From: Mariniphaga sp. | GTDB taxonomy: Bacteria > Bacteroidota > Bacteroidia > Bacteroidales > Prolixibacteraceae | Direction: 5' to 3' | DNA length: 64,000 bases | Assembly: GCA_024636975.1 (NCBI GenBank) | Contig: JAGXGA010000027.1 | Span: forward strand, 310,001 to 374,000 | Shown here: positions 1 through 9,191 of the stretch, one piece after another | Numbering within the stretch: position 1 is the first letter of the stretch | Layout: the number at the start of each line of letters is the position of its first letter | Translations under genes and position numbers: made by a program | Notes under the pieces: model-generated | The model's input: only the letters and a program-made list of their open reading frames with translations | Databases searched by the model: none | Told to the model about the DNA's origin: nothing

Positions 1-1
1 T

Positions 2-544
2 ATTGCATGCTCAGGTGGATCGGCAGGTGCGGGTACTTCCCTTTGGCTTGCATTTCATGATGATATGGCTGATCCCCAAAGTACTGACCCGGTTCTCAGG
101 GAATCAACACGTTTAACATGTGCAGGAGCATTTGCCACTCAATCGACTTATGACATTTTTCAATGGGAGGAAATCATCGGGGTTCCTATGGACAATACCC
201 CGGAACAAAAGTTGGCTATTGCAACGGCATTTGGTCTGCCGTATGCAAATGGTATTGATTTAAGAGGGCTGGAAGGAATCAGGAAAGAATTGGATTTTCT
301 AAGCCAGATGGACAAAGATGATCCTCCGGTATTTGTTAGTAATTACCACCATAATGGAATTCCTGCCAATGAAGATGAGCTTAACCATCATCCCCTTCAT
401 GCAAAGGCTATTAAATTAAAAGCGGAAGAAGTTGGACTAGAAGCTGTAGTTTATGCCCCTGCCATTGGTATCACAGATTCTTCGGGTAAGGATTTGGTTG
501 GCTTCTTTCTGGAAAAGTTCTTTCCGCAGGATGTAGTTGAATAA
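2..544 (+). CDS. alpha/beta hydrolase (esterase/lipase-like), 5' truncated by window edge
   Basis: The frame is open from base 2, so the gene starts before the window; about 180 C-terminal residues are visible. The first residues contain GGSAGAG, a nucleophile-elbow form (G-x-S-A-G) as in HSL/carboxylesterase-type alpha/beta hydrolases, with serine as the expected nucleophile. A C-terminal HHPLH segment followed by a stretch ending VVYAP resembles the region that carries the remaining catalytic residues and the last strand in such secreted esterases. The substrate cannot be told. The signal peptide and N-terminus are outside the window. The stop is TAA at 542-544, 73 bp before the aspartokinase start. 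Confidence 0.65.
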   Translation: MACSGGSAGAGTSLWLAFHDDMADPQSTDPVLRESTRLTCAGAFATQSTYDIFQWEEIIGVPMDNTPEQKLAIATAFGLPYANGIDLRGLEGIRKELDFLSQMDKDDPPVFVSNYHHNGIPANEDELNHHPLHAKAIKLKAEEVGLEAVVYAPAIGITDSSGKDLVGFFLEKFFPQDVVE

Positions 545-617
545 ATTCAGTTTCATTGAATCAACAAATCATAAAATAATACATTTTTGTATTCGAAACA
601 GATAAAAGGGAATAACA

Positions 618-1940
618 ATGAAAGTTTTAAAATTTGGAGGAACTTCAGTAGGTTCGCCTGAGAACATGCGGGCTGTAATGGAAATCATTACCGATAGAGA
701 GCAGAAGATAGTAGTTCTGTCAGCAATGTCGGGTACAACCAATGCGCTTGTGGAAATTGCCGGCTTGCTTTGGAAGAAGAACCGTGATACGGCAGGTATG
801 TCCATTGGGAAACTGGAATCGGGCTATAAACAGGTCGTGAATGAACTGTTCAACTTCGATGAAAATAAAATAGAAGGTTTAAAAATAATTGACGCGTCGT
901 TCAATACCATAAAGTCGTTTACATCAGGCAAATTTACACAGACAGGCGAAAATTCAATTTTGGCTCAGGGGGAATTGATATCGACCCAGCTTTTTGCCCT
1001 GATGATGAAAGAAAACGGACACGATGTTAAACTGTTGCCTGCACTTGATTTCATGAAAATAGATGAGGATAAGTCAGCCGATACTCAGTTCATCAGACAA
1101 AATACAGCAAAGGTTATTGCTGAAACAGGTCAGGCTACCTATTACATAACGCAGGGATACATTTGTCTGAATGCTGAGGGTGAGATTGACAACCTTCAAC
1201 GCGGCGGAAGCGACTATACTGCATCATTAATTGGTGCGGCAATTGATGCAGAGGAAATTCAAATCTGGACCGATATAGATGGTTTTCACAATAATGATCC
1301 CCGTTATGTTGAAAATACCCGGAAAATTGAACAGATTTCATTTAATGAAGCAGCCGAGCTGGCCTATTTTGGGGCTAAAATTTTACATCCCCAAACAGTT
1401 TTTCCTGCCCGGGTACATAATATTCCTGTGAGGCTTAAAAACACTATGAATCCTTCCGACAGCGGGACACTGATAACTTCTGAATCTTCGGGTGCCGGAA
1501 TAAAGGCTGTTGCTGCCAAGGATGGCATCACAGCCATTAAAATCCGTTCCGACAGGATGTTAATGGCCTATGGGTTTTTAAAAAGGATTTTTGAAGTGTT
1601 TGAAGCATATAAAACACCTATCGATATGATTTCCACCTCTGAGGTGGCCGTGTCGCTTACGGTTGACAATACTGAGCACCTGAAAAAGATCTTAGATGAG
1701 CTGGATAAATATGGTTCGGTAGAAATAAACGAAAATATGTCAATCATCTGCATTGTGGGTGATATTTTAGGTGAAGAAAAAGGATTTGCTTCAAAAGTAT
1801 TTAATGCGCTTGATGGTATCCCTATTCGTATGATATCATATGGAGGAAGCCGATACAATATTTCTGTACTGGTGCCCAACTCGCATAAAGAATCAACTTT
1901 GAGGGCTTTGAGCAAAAATCTATTGAATAACGGACATTAG
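618..1940 (+). CDS. lysC: aspartate kinase (monofunctional)
   Basis: Phosphorylates aspartate, the first step of the lysine, threonine, methionine and diaminopimelate pathway, in the cytoplasm. The N-terminal KFGGTSVGS motif (residues 5-13) is the aspartokinase signature, and the amino acid kinase fold continues to about residue 290. The C-terminal 140 residues fit paired ACT domains that normally bind lysine or threonine. At 440 residues it is the size of a monofunctional enzyme; no homoserine dehydrogenase domain follows, as the gene ends in a terminator. The start ATG at 618 follows AAAGGGAATAAC, a modest ribosome binding site. Feedback inhibition by lysine is known for the family but not shown here. 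Confidence 0.93.
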   Translation: MKVLKFGGTSVGSPENMRAVMEIITDREQKIVVLSAMSGTTNALVEIAGLLWKKNRDTAGMSIGKLESGYKQVVNELFNFDENKIEGLKIIDASFNTIKSFTSGKFTQTGENSILAQGELISTQLFALMMKENGHDVKLLPALDFMKIDEDKSADTQFIRQNTAKVIAETGQATYYITQGYICLNAEGEIDNLQRGGSDYTASLIGAAIDAEEIQIWTDIDGFHNNDPRYVENTRKIEQISFNEAAELAYFGAKILHPQTVFPARVHNIPVRLKNTMNPSDSGTLITSESSGAGIKAVAAKDGITAIKIRSDRMLMAYGFLKRIFEVFEAYKTPIDMISTSEVAVSLTVDNTEHLKKILDELDKYGSVEINENMSIICIVGDILGEEKGFASKVFNALDGIPIRMISYGGSRYNISVLVPNSHKESTLRALSKNLLNNGH

Positions 1941-1959
1941 TCAGAAGTGACATAAAATA

Positions 1960-1989
1960 AAAAAACCCGGCCATTGGCCGGGTTTTTTT
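1960..1989. terminator. bidirectional intrinsic terminator
   Basis: A 7-bp perfect GC-rich stem (CCCGGCC/GGCCGGG) with a 3-nt loop is flanked by A-run on the left and T-run on the right. It can end the aspartokinase transcript on plus and the tRNA-His transcript on minus. Confidence 0.9.
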
Positions 1990-1993
1990 GGTG

Positions 1994-2068
1994 GGTGGAA
2001 GACCGGACTTGAACCGGCGACCTCTGGAACCACAATCCAGCGTTCTAACCAACTGAACTACATCCACC
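1994..2068 (-). tRNA. tRNA-His (GTG)
   Basis: On the minus strand the sequence folds as a tRNA: an acceptor stem starting with the extra 5' G (G-1) that marks tRNA-His and pairs with C73, a D arm with AGTTGGTT, an anticodon stem CTGGA/TCCAG around loop TTGTGGT (anticodon GTG), and a T arm with GGTTCAAGTCC. CCA does not directly follow the discriminator, so it would be added after transcription. It is transcribed alone and ends at the hairpin at 1960-1989. Confidence 0.96.
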
Positions 2069-2084
2069 ATCTGTTTTGCGGCTG

Positions 2085-2092
2085 CAAATATA
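2085..2092 (-). promoter_or_regulatory. Bacteroidota -7 box for tRNA-His
   Basis: The minus strand reads TATATTTG, an exact match to TAnnTTTG, 16 bp before the 5' end of tRNA-His. No convincing -33 box was seen. Confidence 0.6.
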
Positions 2093-2181
2093 ATATTTTA
2101 TTCTTTTTAGCTAATGAAAAATTAAAATTTATACTGCCGATTTTGATTGAATAATCTATTTTTGAATAAAAGCCTGTAATT

Positions 2182-3075
2182 ATGAAGAAGATGCATTTCG
2201 ATTCCATTGTCTGCTTTGGGGAGGTTCTTTGGGATATGTTGCCGGAAGGTGCTCAGCCCGGCGGGGCTCCGATGAATGTAGCCATTCATCTTAAGAAACA
2301 AGGAATAAATCCCTGGCTGGTTAGCCGTATCGGTTCTGATGCTGAAGGAGAGGAGCTTAGGCAGTTTCTTTCCGGATCAGGGCTTGACCTGAGTTATTTG
2401 CAGGCGGATGATGAATTGCCCACAAGTAAGGTGCTGGTGCATCTTGATGCTCTAAAAAATGCAACATATGAAATTTGTGAACCGGTGGCATGGGACAATA
2501 TTCAGCTGACTGACAGTTTGAAAAAGCTAACTGCAGAAGCCGGTCTCATTGTTTTTGGTTCTTTGGCTGCACGGAATTTAAATACCCGAAGTACACTTAT
2601 GCATTTATTGGAAAATACTGAGGCTGTAAAGCTACTTGATGTCAATCTGCGCCCTCCTTTTGATAAACGCGACTGGATTGAAACATTATTGCACAAGGCT
2701 GATTTTGTTAAGCTAAACAATGATGAACTGGCAAAAATAGCAAAATGGAATGGCGTTTCAGGAAACGAAGCTGAAATGGTTCAATGGTTATCGGAGTTTT
2801 TTAATTGCCTTTGGGTATGTGTAACACGAGGAGCAAACGGAGCAATGCTTTTGTTGGAGGATCAAATTTTTCAGCATCCGGGTTTTAAGGTGAATGCGGT
2901 GGATACGGTTGGTGCGGGGGACTCCTTTCTTGCTGGTCTGATAGCAAAGCTTTCTGAAGGAATCCAGCCAGAGAAGGCACTGGAGTTTGCCTGTGCAACA
3001 GGGGCGTATGTTGCATCACGGAGCGGAGCAGTGCCTGTTTATTCAGAGTCTGATATTAAGTCGGTGTTACGGTAA
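2182..3075 (+). CDS. PfkB-family carbohydrate kinase (fructokinase-like)
   Basis: Cytoplasmic ATP-dependent sugar kinase of the ribokinase/PfkB fold. The N-terminus has CFGEVLWDMLP and a GGAPMNVA segment typical of fructokinases, and the C-terminus has the PfkB signature DTVGAGDSF (about residues 241-249), where the second Asp is the catalytic base. At 297 residues it has normal length. Fructose is the likely substrate by resemblance, but other hexoses are possible. A TATTTTTG box at 2157-2164 lies just upstream. The 3' end overlaps the convergent desaturase-like gene by 9 bp, so no terminator separates them. Confidence 0.85.
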   Translation: MKKMHFDSIVCFGEVLWDMLPEGAQPGGAPMNVAIHLKKQGINPWLVSRIGSDAEGEELRQFLSGSGLDLSYLQADDELPTSKVLVHLDALKNATYEICEPVAWDNIQLTDSLKKLTAEAGLIVFGSLAARNLNTRSTLMHLLENTEAVKLLDVNLRPPFDKRDWIETLLHKADFVKLNNDELAKIAKWNGVSGNEAEMVQWLSEFFNCLWVCVTRGANGAMLLLEDQIFQHPGFKVNAVDTVGAGDSFLAGLIAKLSEGIQPEKALEFACATGAYVASRSGAVPVYSESDIKSVLR

Positions 3076-3759
3076 TTTTTTTTCAACTCTATTTTTCATT
3101 TTGTAAAGCTTCCACCACGGAGTAGTGGGTGATTCATGGTGTTCCCAGTGGTAACCGAAAAAATAGCAGGAAAGCATTGCTGCAAAATGATTTTTGGGCA
3201 ATGTACGTGAGTTATGAGGCTGCATATTTTCATTAAAAGGTCTGCGGTGGGGAAGATAAGTTCCAAAGAAAAAGAGCTGAAATGTGGATAGAATTGCAGG
3301 AAGAACCCAGAAGATGATTAGTCTTATTTCACTAAACCAAATCAACAGTATATTAAAGGCAATGGCCATAAACAGGATTTGCCACCAGGTTACGTAATTC
3401 TTCATGAAGACAAACCACCATACAAAAAAATTGTTGCTGTTGGGTGAAAAATCAGGATCATGCTCGGTCGCCGGAAACCGGTGATGCAGGTAATGTTTTT
3501 TCGAAAGTTGCCTGTAGGAAAGAAATGCGAACAAGGAGGTAGCCAGATTCCCAATGAAGTTATTCAGCTTCCGGTTACTGGCGACGGTGCCATGCATTGA
3601 ATCATGCGCAGTAATAAATAAACCGGTATATAAAAATGTTTGAATAAGTATGTGGAGGTAGAGTAGTGGGGATAGAAAATTAACTTCTGCAAAAAATATC
3701 AGGTAGAGCAAATGCCCCAGCCATAAAAAAATTACTGCAGTTGCAATTAAAACACCCAT
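3067..3759 (-). CDS. crtW: beta-carotene ketolase-like membrane di-iron enzyme (CrtW type)
   Basis: Integral membrane fatty acid desaturase/carotenoid ketolase fold. Three histidine boxes are seen: HDSMHG (near residue 52), HYLHHRFP (near 90) and HWEHHESP (near 205), which bind the two irons. Features specific to CrtW are GTYLPHRRPF, an NSRTLP segment and the GYHWEHH...TPWWKL ending, so a role in making keto-carotenoids such as canthaxanthin is likely. At 230 residues it is slightly short for the family. It lies 37 bp downstream of the LytTR regulator gene on the same strand and may be the last gene of that transcript. A general desaturase or hydroxylase is the alternative. Confidence 0.75.
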   Translation of the reverse strand: MGVLIATAVIFLWLGHLLYLIFFAEVNFLSPLLYLHILIQTFLYTGLFITAHDSMHGTVASNRKLNNFIGNLATSLFAFLSYRQLSKKHYLHHRFPATEHDPDFSPNSNNFFVWWFVFMKNYVTWWQILFMAIAFNILLIWFSEIRLIIFWVLPAILSTFQLFFFGTYLPHRRPFNENMQPHNSRTLPKNHFAAMLSCYFFGYHWEHHESPTTPWWKLYKMKNRVEKKLP

Positions 3760-3796
3760 AGCCTCAAAAATTTATTGAGGTAAGTTAAGCTATTTT

Positions 3797-4546
3797 TTAG
3801 AAATTAAGGGCCTCCTTCAGGTTTTTATATCCTGTTTTGCTTACTTTCAGCTTGGTTTTATCGTGCAGAATAACTATATACGATTCTTTTTCATATTGTT
3901 GAATTTCGTGAATTTCCTCAACTTTAACGATGTATGAACGGTGAATGCGTATAAAATTTCGGGGTTCAAGTGAGTTCTCCAGGTACTTCATCGTTTTCTG
4001 CTTAATGTAGCGGCCTTCAATGGTGTAAATCATTACATAATCGTCCATTGATTCAATGTACCTAATTTGGTCGACAGGGATAATATGTATTTTATGGCGG
4101 TCTTTGACCACTATTCTGTCAAGAAACTCCTCCTTCGGGTAGTTACTGATTTTTTCTGCTACCTCGGAAGCTGTACCTTTTGCACTGATTCGCTCAGCCA
4201 CCTTATCGATGGCTTCAGCCAGCCTGTCTTTCGAATACGGTTTAAGAAGGTAATCGGCTGCGTTGAACTCGAAAGCCTTTATTGCGTATTGATCGTAAGC
4301 CGTTGCGAAAATTATGTGGGGTTTATGTTCCAGGAGCTCCAGTAATTCGAAACCGGAAATTTTTGGCATCTGTATATCCAGAAATACCAAATCCGGTTTG
4401 AGATCATTGATTGCTTTTACACCTTCAAAGCCGTTTTCACATTCTGCAATAAGTTCAACGGAATCAATACTTTTAAGGAAAGTTTTAAGCAGATTACGGG
4501 CAAGCTCCTCATCTTCAACAATAATGGTGCGTATTTTTTCAATCAT
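3797..4546 (-). CDS. LytTR-family response regulator
   Basis: Cytoplasmic transcription factor of a two-component system. A CheY-like receiver fills residues 1-125, with acidic pocket VEDEE, phospho-acceptor Asp in FLDIQMP (near residue 57), and the conserved Lys in LLKPYS. A LytTR DNA-binding domain occupies about 145-245 (RYIESMDDYVMIYT, IRIHRSYIVKV). The gene begins 7 bp after the sensor kinase gene, its cognate partner. LytTR regulators bind direct repeats near target promoters; no target can be named here. Confidence 0.92.
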   Translation of the reverse strand: MIEKIRTIIVEDEELARNLLKTFLKSIDSVELIAECENGFEGVKAINDLKPDLVFLDIQMPKISGFELLELLEHKPHIIFATAYDQYAIKAFEFNAADYLLKPYSKDRLAEAIDKVAERISAKGTASEVAEKISNYPKEEFLDRIVVKDRHKIHIIPVDQIRYIESMDDYVMIYTIEGRYIKQKTMKYLENSLEPRNFIRIHRSYIVKVEEIHEIQQYEKESYIVILHDKTKLKVSKTGYKNLKEALNF

Positions 4547-4553
4547 AGTTTAT

Positions 4554-5600
4554 TTAATTTTGAGGTATAGCTATGGTAACTTTAAATTCTTTTTTATTGT
4601 CTTCCACCTTCATCAGCATTGGATTGCCAAAAATAATCTGGAGGCGATCGCGAATGTTTCTCAGGCCAATTCCTTCTCCTTTTTTGCTTCCAGCTTCGGG
4701 GTCATAATTATTGCTGATGGTAATTTCCAGTACATCTTTTATACAGATGCTGCGGGTAATAATTTCAACAGGTTCAGTTGCCTCATATACGCCATATTTT
4801 ATTGCATTTTCATATAACGGTTGCAAAATCATGTTTGGTATCAGTGCATTCAGACAATTATCATCAATTTCAAATATAGTATTTAGTTTGTTCCCAAATC
4901 TAACTTTTTCAATCTGAAGGTAAAGTTTATTATTTTTTAATTCTTCACTGAAAGGAACCTTATCTATCTGGTCGTGTTTTAGTGAATAACGCATTATCGA
5001 TGATAAATTGATTACCATCTCCTGTGCCTTTGACGGATCAGTCATTGTGAGCGAAGAAATACTGTTAAGGCTGTTAAACAGGAAGTGAGGATTTATCTGC
5101 GACTTAAGTGCATGAAGTTCAGCTTCCTTTACCAGCGCTTTTAGATCTCCTTCGTTTTTAAGCTTTTCTTTAAATCCATGGTAATAAATTACAGCATAAA
5201 AGAAAATAACATAAGTGAGGTAAAGCATGTATCCACTGAAAATGTTGGCAGCCAGGTTTTCCTCCATCCACTGACTTGCATTGGGATGTACAATTTTTAT
5301 AATGACCATGCCCAGGTACAGCCAGATAAAAACGAGGATTGAAGCTGCAATAAAATGATATATTAGGACTCGTCCGGTGCGGTTATTTTCAAGTGTACTG
5401 GCTTTGATAACATACCAGATTGATAACCCGATTATCGAAAAAGTGAACGGCAGGGCGAAGGCTTCAACCAATGCCATGGCAAGCTCTTCGTTGTAGGCCA
5501 GCCATTTTAGCAATGTTCCGCCGGTTATAATTGCTGTCCATATTATAAAATAATATGTTGTAAGCCGGGGACTGGAGATAAACGGGTGTTTAAAATCCAT
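4554..5600 (-). CDS. LytS-like sensor histidine kinase (His_kinase family)
   Basis: Inner-membrane sensor kinase. About four hydrophobic helices lie in residues 1-140, then the His_kinase domain with SQINPHFLFNSLNS (near residue 170), whose His is the phosphorylation site, and a HATPase domain with a GIGLRNIRDRL G-box near the end. There is no large extracellular sensor domain, so input probably comes through the membrane segments or partner proteins. Its neighbours upstream are two LiaI/LiaF-like membrane proteins and downstream is its LytTR partner; together they look like one cell-envelope-sensing operon. Confidence 0.9.
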   Translation of the reverse strand: MDFKHPFISSPRLTTYYFIIWTAIITGGTLLKWLAYNEELAMALVEAFALPFTFSIIGLSIWYVIKASTLENNRTGRVLIYHFIAASILVFIWLYLGMVIIKIVHPNASQWMEENLAANIFSGYMLYLTYVIFFYAVIYYHGFKEKLKNEGDLKALVKEAELHALKSQINPHFLFNSLNSISSLTMTDPSKAQEMVINLSSIMRYSLKHDQIDKVPFSEELKNNKLYLQIEKVRFGNKLNTIFEIDDNCLNALIPNMILQPLYENAIKYGVYEATEPVEIITRSICIKDVLEITISNNYDPEAGSKKGEGIGLRNIRDRLQIIFGNPMLMKVEDNKKEFKVTIAIPQN

Positions 5601-5674
5601 TGCAAATCAGTGAAATAAATTAATACTATCTCGATTGAAAATCTTTTGTTTATAGTAGTCTGTTAGTGAGAGAC

Positions 5675-6382
5675 TTAAATATACTTAACTTCTACTCCTC
5701 CGAAAGCACTGAATCCTTTTAGGATCAATGTTTTGGAAGGGCTGTAGTTTACTTCATGAACCGACATGCCTCTTTTGTCGGTAAATGCTCCAAATACGGT
5801 TGAAATCTCATTTTTTATAGTCCAGTCAGGCGGTACTTTAAAACTGCTGCCACCGAAAATGCATACGCAGTCAATTACTGCTCCGTTTTCTGAAAGATTA
5901 GCCTGTCGTAAATCATACTCTGCACCTCCAAATATGGAGGTGATTTTTCCCCCCAGGAAATTTCTTGAATTAATAAAAATTTCCCTGCCTCCAAAAATGA
6001 CAAAGTCATCAAAGTATTCTGTTCCCATTTTTTCCATTTCAATTTTGGGAGGAGAAGTCCTGCGACGGTGGGTAAGCATGAGCGACAATCCGATTCCAAT
6101 AATGAGAAGTGGCAAGCCAATCTGCCTAAGTTCATATGGTATATGTACTACTCTTTCAATAAGGAAAAAGCTTCCAATGACAATCAGCACGGTTCCTGCT
6201 GTCCTGTTCCCTCCAATGATTGAAAAGATACCAATGCCTATCAGCAACATTTGCCACGATATAAGTATATCGTCCCATACAGGTGGAATCAGATTGAGCT
6301 TAACCAATATCCAAAAAGCACCTACTGCAATTAAAAACAAACCAAATAAAACCCTCCTGTTCGAAACATTTGCATCATCCAT
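5675..6382 (-). CDS. LiaF-like membrane protein (DUF5668 N-terminus, LiaF-like C-terminus)
   Basis: Membrane protein with four hydrophobic segments in residues 10-110, of the LiaI/LiaF-like transmembrane type (RVLFGLFLIAVGAFWILVKL begins it), followed by a soluble C-terminal domain of repeated short beta segments (IFGG...IFGG...VFGAF...AFGG) as in the LiaF 'cell wall-active antibiotic response' family. LiaF proteins in Firmicutes restrain a sensor kinase; a comparable role toward the adjacent kinase is inference. It starts 15 bp after the preceding LiaI-like gene and ends 74 bp before the kinase. Confidence 0.8.
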   Translation of the reverse strand: MDDANVSNRRVLFGLFLIAVGAFWILVKLNLIPPVWDDILISWQMLLIGIGIFSIIGGNRTAGTVLIVIGSFFLIERVVHIPYELRQIGLPLLIIGIGLSLMLTHRRRTSPPKIEMEKMGTEYFDDFVIFGGREIFINSRNFLGGKITSIFGGAEYDLRQANLSENGAVIDCVCIFGGSSFKVPPDWTIKNEISTVFGAFTDKRGMSVHEVNYSPSKTLILKGFSAFGGVEVKYI

Positions 6383-6397
6383 TTTAATTCTGATATA

Positions 6398-6775
6398 TTA
6401 GTTAATTTTTAGGGAAGCCTTTAAAATCATTACTATTCCGGCACCAATAAGCAGAGCTGGTAAAAGAAATGAAAGTGACCAAAAGGAGAAATGCAGAAGT
6501 TCAGACAGTAACAGAATACCACCCAAAACAACCAGTATTATTCCTGCAGAGCGTCTTCCGGCTATCAAAACAATACCCGTTAGAATTAAAAATGCCTGCC
6601 ATGAGAACAGGATATTCCCGATGCCGGCAAATACATGCCTGAAAGGAATAAAAAAATGGTGCATCTGAAAGTTTGTAAAAAAGGGAAACTGGCCTGCCTG
6701 GCGAAACAGCCATAATAAACCGGCAGCAATTAATATAATTGCCAGAATCATCCGTGAATCATCCTTTTTTTGCAT
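6398..6775 (-). CDS. LiaI-like small membrane protein
   Basis: A 125-residue membrane protein with four hydrophobic helices and little else, resembling the LiaI-LiaF transmembrane region (ILIAAGLLWLFRQAG, LVVLGGILLLSELL). I chose the ATG at 6775 because a strong AAAGGAG sits 6 nt upstream on the minus strand, unusual in this window; an in-frame upstream ATG at 6829 lacks such a site. It would be the first gene of the run with the LiaF-like protein, LytS-like kinase and LytTR regulator. Function beyond envelope sensing is unknown. Confidence 0.75.
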   Translation of the reverse strand: MQKKDDSRMILAIILIAAGLLWLFRQAGQFPFFTNFQMHHFFIPFRHVFAGIGNILFSWQAFLILTGIVLIAGRRSAGIILVVLGGILLLSELLHFSFWSLSFLLPALLIGAGIVMILKASLKIN

Positions 6776-6888
6776 TTCGTTCTCCTTTTGTAATAATTCT
6801 GTAACAAATATATTAATAATGCATTGCAAAGAGGTCTGACATTCGGTTAACCCTTGGTATGAATCGGCGAACGGGATAAATTATTAAT

Positions 6889-6925
6889 TAAAAAAGGCTG
6901 CATATCGTAATGAATATACAGCCTG
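6889..6925 (-). terminator. intrinsic terminator after glnS
   Basis: On minus, an 11-bp stem with one mismatch (AGGCTGTATAT against ATATGCAGCCT) is followed by TTTTTT, 22 bp past the glnS stop. Confidence 0.8.
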
Positions 6926-6946
6926 GTATTTATTTGATTGATTTAA

Positions 6947-8644
6947 TTACTTGTTTTGTTCTTTGGTCCATGAATCGCGTAATGGAACTGTCCGGTTAAA
7001 TACCGGTTTCCCGGGAGTTGAATCAAAATCGAGGTTGAAATATCCAAGCCGCTCGAACTGAAAGTTGTCGAGTGGTTTGGCATCTGAAACAAATGGCTCG
7101 ATAAAACATTCAGGTAACACATTCAACGAATCCGGGTTAAGGAATTCCTTGAAATCAACGTCCTTATGCCCTCCCGGATCTTCATCGTTAAACAGCCTGT
7201 CGTAAAGCCTTACTTCTGCCTTAACGGCATGTTTTACCGAAACCCAGTGAAGTGTTGCTTTCACTTTTCTGCCATCGGGTGAATTGCCTCCTCGGGATGC
7301 AGGGTCGTATGTACAGTGAAGCTCGGTAATGTTACCATCTTTATCCTTAATGACATCATTGCAGGTAATGAAATAGGCATAGCGTAATCTTACCTCACGA
7401 CCGAGTGCCAGGCGGAAGAACTTCCGGGGTGGATCTTCCATAAAATCTTCCTGTTCAATATAAAGTTCACGCGAGAAAGATACTTTACGTGACCCCATTT
7501 CCGGATCTTCGGGATTGTTTATGGCGTCGTGTTCCTCTTCCTGTCCTTCAGGGTAATTGGTTATTATAACTTTCATCGGGTTTAATACTCCCATCACCCG
7601 CTGGGCAGTTTTATTAAGATGGTCGCGAACGCTGTACTCCAGGAGTGAAACGTCAATCATACCATCAACTTTTGTTACTCCTATGCGGTCGGAAAAACTG
7701 CGTATGGATTCAGGTGTATAGCCCCTGCGACGCAATCCCGAGATGGTAGGCATCCGTGGATCATCCCATCCATTCACATACCCTTCCTTGACAAGCTCAA
7801 GGAGTCGCCGCTTGCTCATTACGGTATAGGTGAGGTTTAGCCGGGCAAATTCAACCTGCCGGGGACGGTAATCCCCTTCTATCAGCTGATCGATAAACCA
7901 GTTATACAAAGGGCGGTGAACTTCAAATTCAAGCGTGCACACCGAATGAGTGATTCCTTCCCAGTAATCGCTTTGTCCGTGTGCAAAGTCGTACATAGGG
8001 TATACCTGCCATTTGCCACCGGTACGGTGGTGGTGTGCCTTCATAATGCGGTAAATAATTGGGTCGCGCATGTGCATATTAGGCGAAGCCATATCTATTT
8101 TTGCCCGCAGCACCCGTGCCCCTTCGTCAAATTCACCGGCAGCCATTCGCTGAAATAAATCGAGGTTCTCTTCTGATGAGCGGTCCCTAAACGGACTTTC
8201 CATTCCCGGGCGGGTAGGGGTGCCTTTTTGCTGACTGATGGTTTCGGCACCCTGGTCGTCAACGTAGGCCTTGCCTTCATTTATAAGTTGCACTGCAAAA
8301 TCGTACAGCTTGCCAAAATAATCGGAAGCATAAAAAAGCCGGTCTTCCCAGTCGAAGCCCAGCCACCTGACATCTTTCATTATGGAATCTACATACTCCA
8401 TCTCCTCTTTGGTAGGATTGGTGTCATCGAACCGCAGATTACACTTGCCTCCAAACTTTTCTGCAATGCCAAAGTTCAGACAAATAGATTTTGCATGCCC
8501 GATGTGCAGGTAGCCGTTTGGTTCCGGGGGAAAGCGGGTATGTACCCTGCCGTTATTTTTATTGTCTTTTAAATCCTGCTCGATTTGCAGGTGAATGAAA
8601 TTAGATTTTTTTGCCGGTTCTTTGTTCTCAGTGCCGTTTGTCAT
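6947..8644 (-). CDS. glnS: glutaminyl-tRNA synthetase
   Basis: Class I aminoacyl-tRNA synthetase that charges tRNA-Gln with glutamine. The HIGH motif is in [11 protein letters not shown] (near residue 41), the KMSKS-type loop is VMSKRR, and the C-terminal half is the GlnRS anticodon-binding beta-barrel region ([22 protein letters not shown]). Length is about 565 residues, normal for bacterial GlnRS. I place the start at the ATG at 8644 (MTNGTENK) and not at the in-frame ATG at 8680, because a TAATTTTG -7 box at 8678-8685 covers that upstream codon. It appears monocistronic with its own terminator. Confidence 0.96.
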   Translation of the reverse strand: MTNGTENKEPAKKSNFIHLQIEQDLKDNKNNGRVHTRFPPEPNGYLHIGHAKSICLNFGIAEKFGGKCNLRFDDTNPTKEEMEYVDSIMKDVRWLGFDWEDRLFYASDYFGKLYDFAVQLINEGKAYVDDQGAETISQQKGTPTRPGMESPFRDRSSEENLDLFQRMAAGEFDEGARVLRAKIDMASPNMHMRDPIIYRIMKAHHHRTGGKWQVYPMYDFAHGQSDYWEGITHSVCTLEFEVHRPLYNWFIDQLIEGDYRPRQVEFARLNLTYTVMSKRRLLELVKEGYVNGWDDPRMPTISGLRRRGYTPESIRSFSDRIGVTKVDGMIDVSLLEYSVRDHLNKTAQRVMGVLNPMKVIITNYPEGQEEEHDAINNPEDPEMGSRKVSFSRELYIEQEDFMEDPPRKFFRLALGREVRLRYAYFITCNDVIKDKDGNITELHCTYDPASRGGNSPDGRKVKATLHWVSVKHAVKAEVRLYDRLFNDEDPGGHKDVDFKEFLNPDSLNVLPECFIEPFVSDAKPLDNFQFERLGYFNLDFDSTPGKPVFNRTVPLRDSWTKEQNK

Positions 8645-8677
8645 AATTTTGGTTTTTATGCTGCCGTAATTTGTATG

Positions 8678-8685
8678 CAAAATTA
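8678..8685 (-). promoter_or_regulatory. -7 box upstream of glnS
   Basis: Minus strand TAATTTTG, an exact TAnnTTTG match, 34 bp before the chosen glnS ATG. It decides against the longer reading frame start. Confidence 0.5.
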
Positions 8686-8761
8686 AAAAAAGGATTACAG
8701 TATGGATTAATTGCCTGTAATTTCTTTACCTTCATCACTTATTCTTAATTTCGTGGGAAAA

Positions 8762-9118
8762 ATGAAAATGGGAATTATAGAACTGGAAGGCATGCATTTT
8801 TATGCCTACCACGGTTTTTTTGAATCGGAACGAATAGCCGGGAATGAATTCCTGGTTGATGTTTTTATTAAAACCGACTGCTCCCTGGCCGCTAAATCAG
8901 ATAATCTGGAAGATGCACTAAACTACCAGGCAGTGTTTGACCTGGTAAAAGAAGAAATGCAGATAAAATCACATCTCCTGGAGCACGTGGCAAATCGTAT
9001 ACTTGAAGCCCTGTACAGTGAATTTCCTGCCTCACAACATATAAAGGTAAAGATCTCAAAACTGAACCCTCCTATGGGAGGACAGGTCGAAAAGGCAAGC
9101 ATTACCTTAGAGCGCTAA
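8762..9118 (+). CDS. folB: dihydroneopterin aldolase
   Basis: Converts 7,8-dihydroneopterin to 6-hydroxymethyl-dihydropterin in folate synthesis. The sequence shows the FolB start (GIIELEGMHFYAYHGFFESE), a DCSLAAKSDNLEDALNY stretch including the conserved Asp-Asn-Tyr region, LLEHVANRI, and KISKLNPP near the end with the catalytic Lys. At about 118 residues it has the normal size. The frame is open back to a TTG at 8711, but the ATG at 8762 (or 8768) places the start correctly against the family. It is divergent from glnS. Confidence 0.93.
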   Translation: MKMGIIELEGMHFYAYHGFFESERIAGNEFLVDVFIKTDCSLAAKSDNLEDALNYQAVFDLVKEEMQIKSHLLEHVANRILEALYSEFPASQHIKVKISKLNPPMGGQVEKASITLER

Positions 9119-9163
9119 AAAATAGTTTTATTGGGAAGGTATTGGAAAAACTGCAATTTTTTC

Positions 9164-9171
9164 TACATTTG
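9164..9171 (+). promoter_or_regulatory. Bacteroidota promoter of tRNA-Cys
   Basis: TACATTTG matches TAnnTTTG, with TTGG at 9142-9145, an 18-bp spacer, as a -33 box. It lies 20 bp before the tRNA 5' end. Confidence 0.65.
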
Positions 9172-9191
9172 CACTCCAAATAAAAAAAAAT

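Noticed and set aside
5766-6401. 211-residue plus-strand frame
   Set aside because: Lies antisense inside the LiaF-like gene, whose coding is well supported.
8980-8995. CACGTG in folB
   Set aside because: Not palindromic beyond 6 bp and inside a coding sequence.
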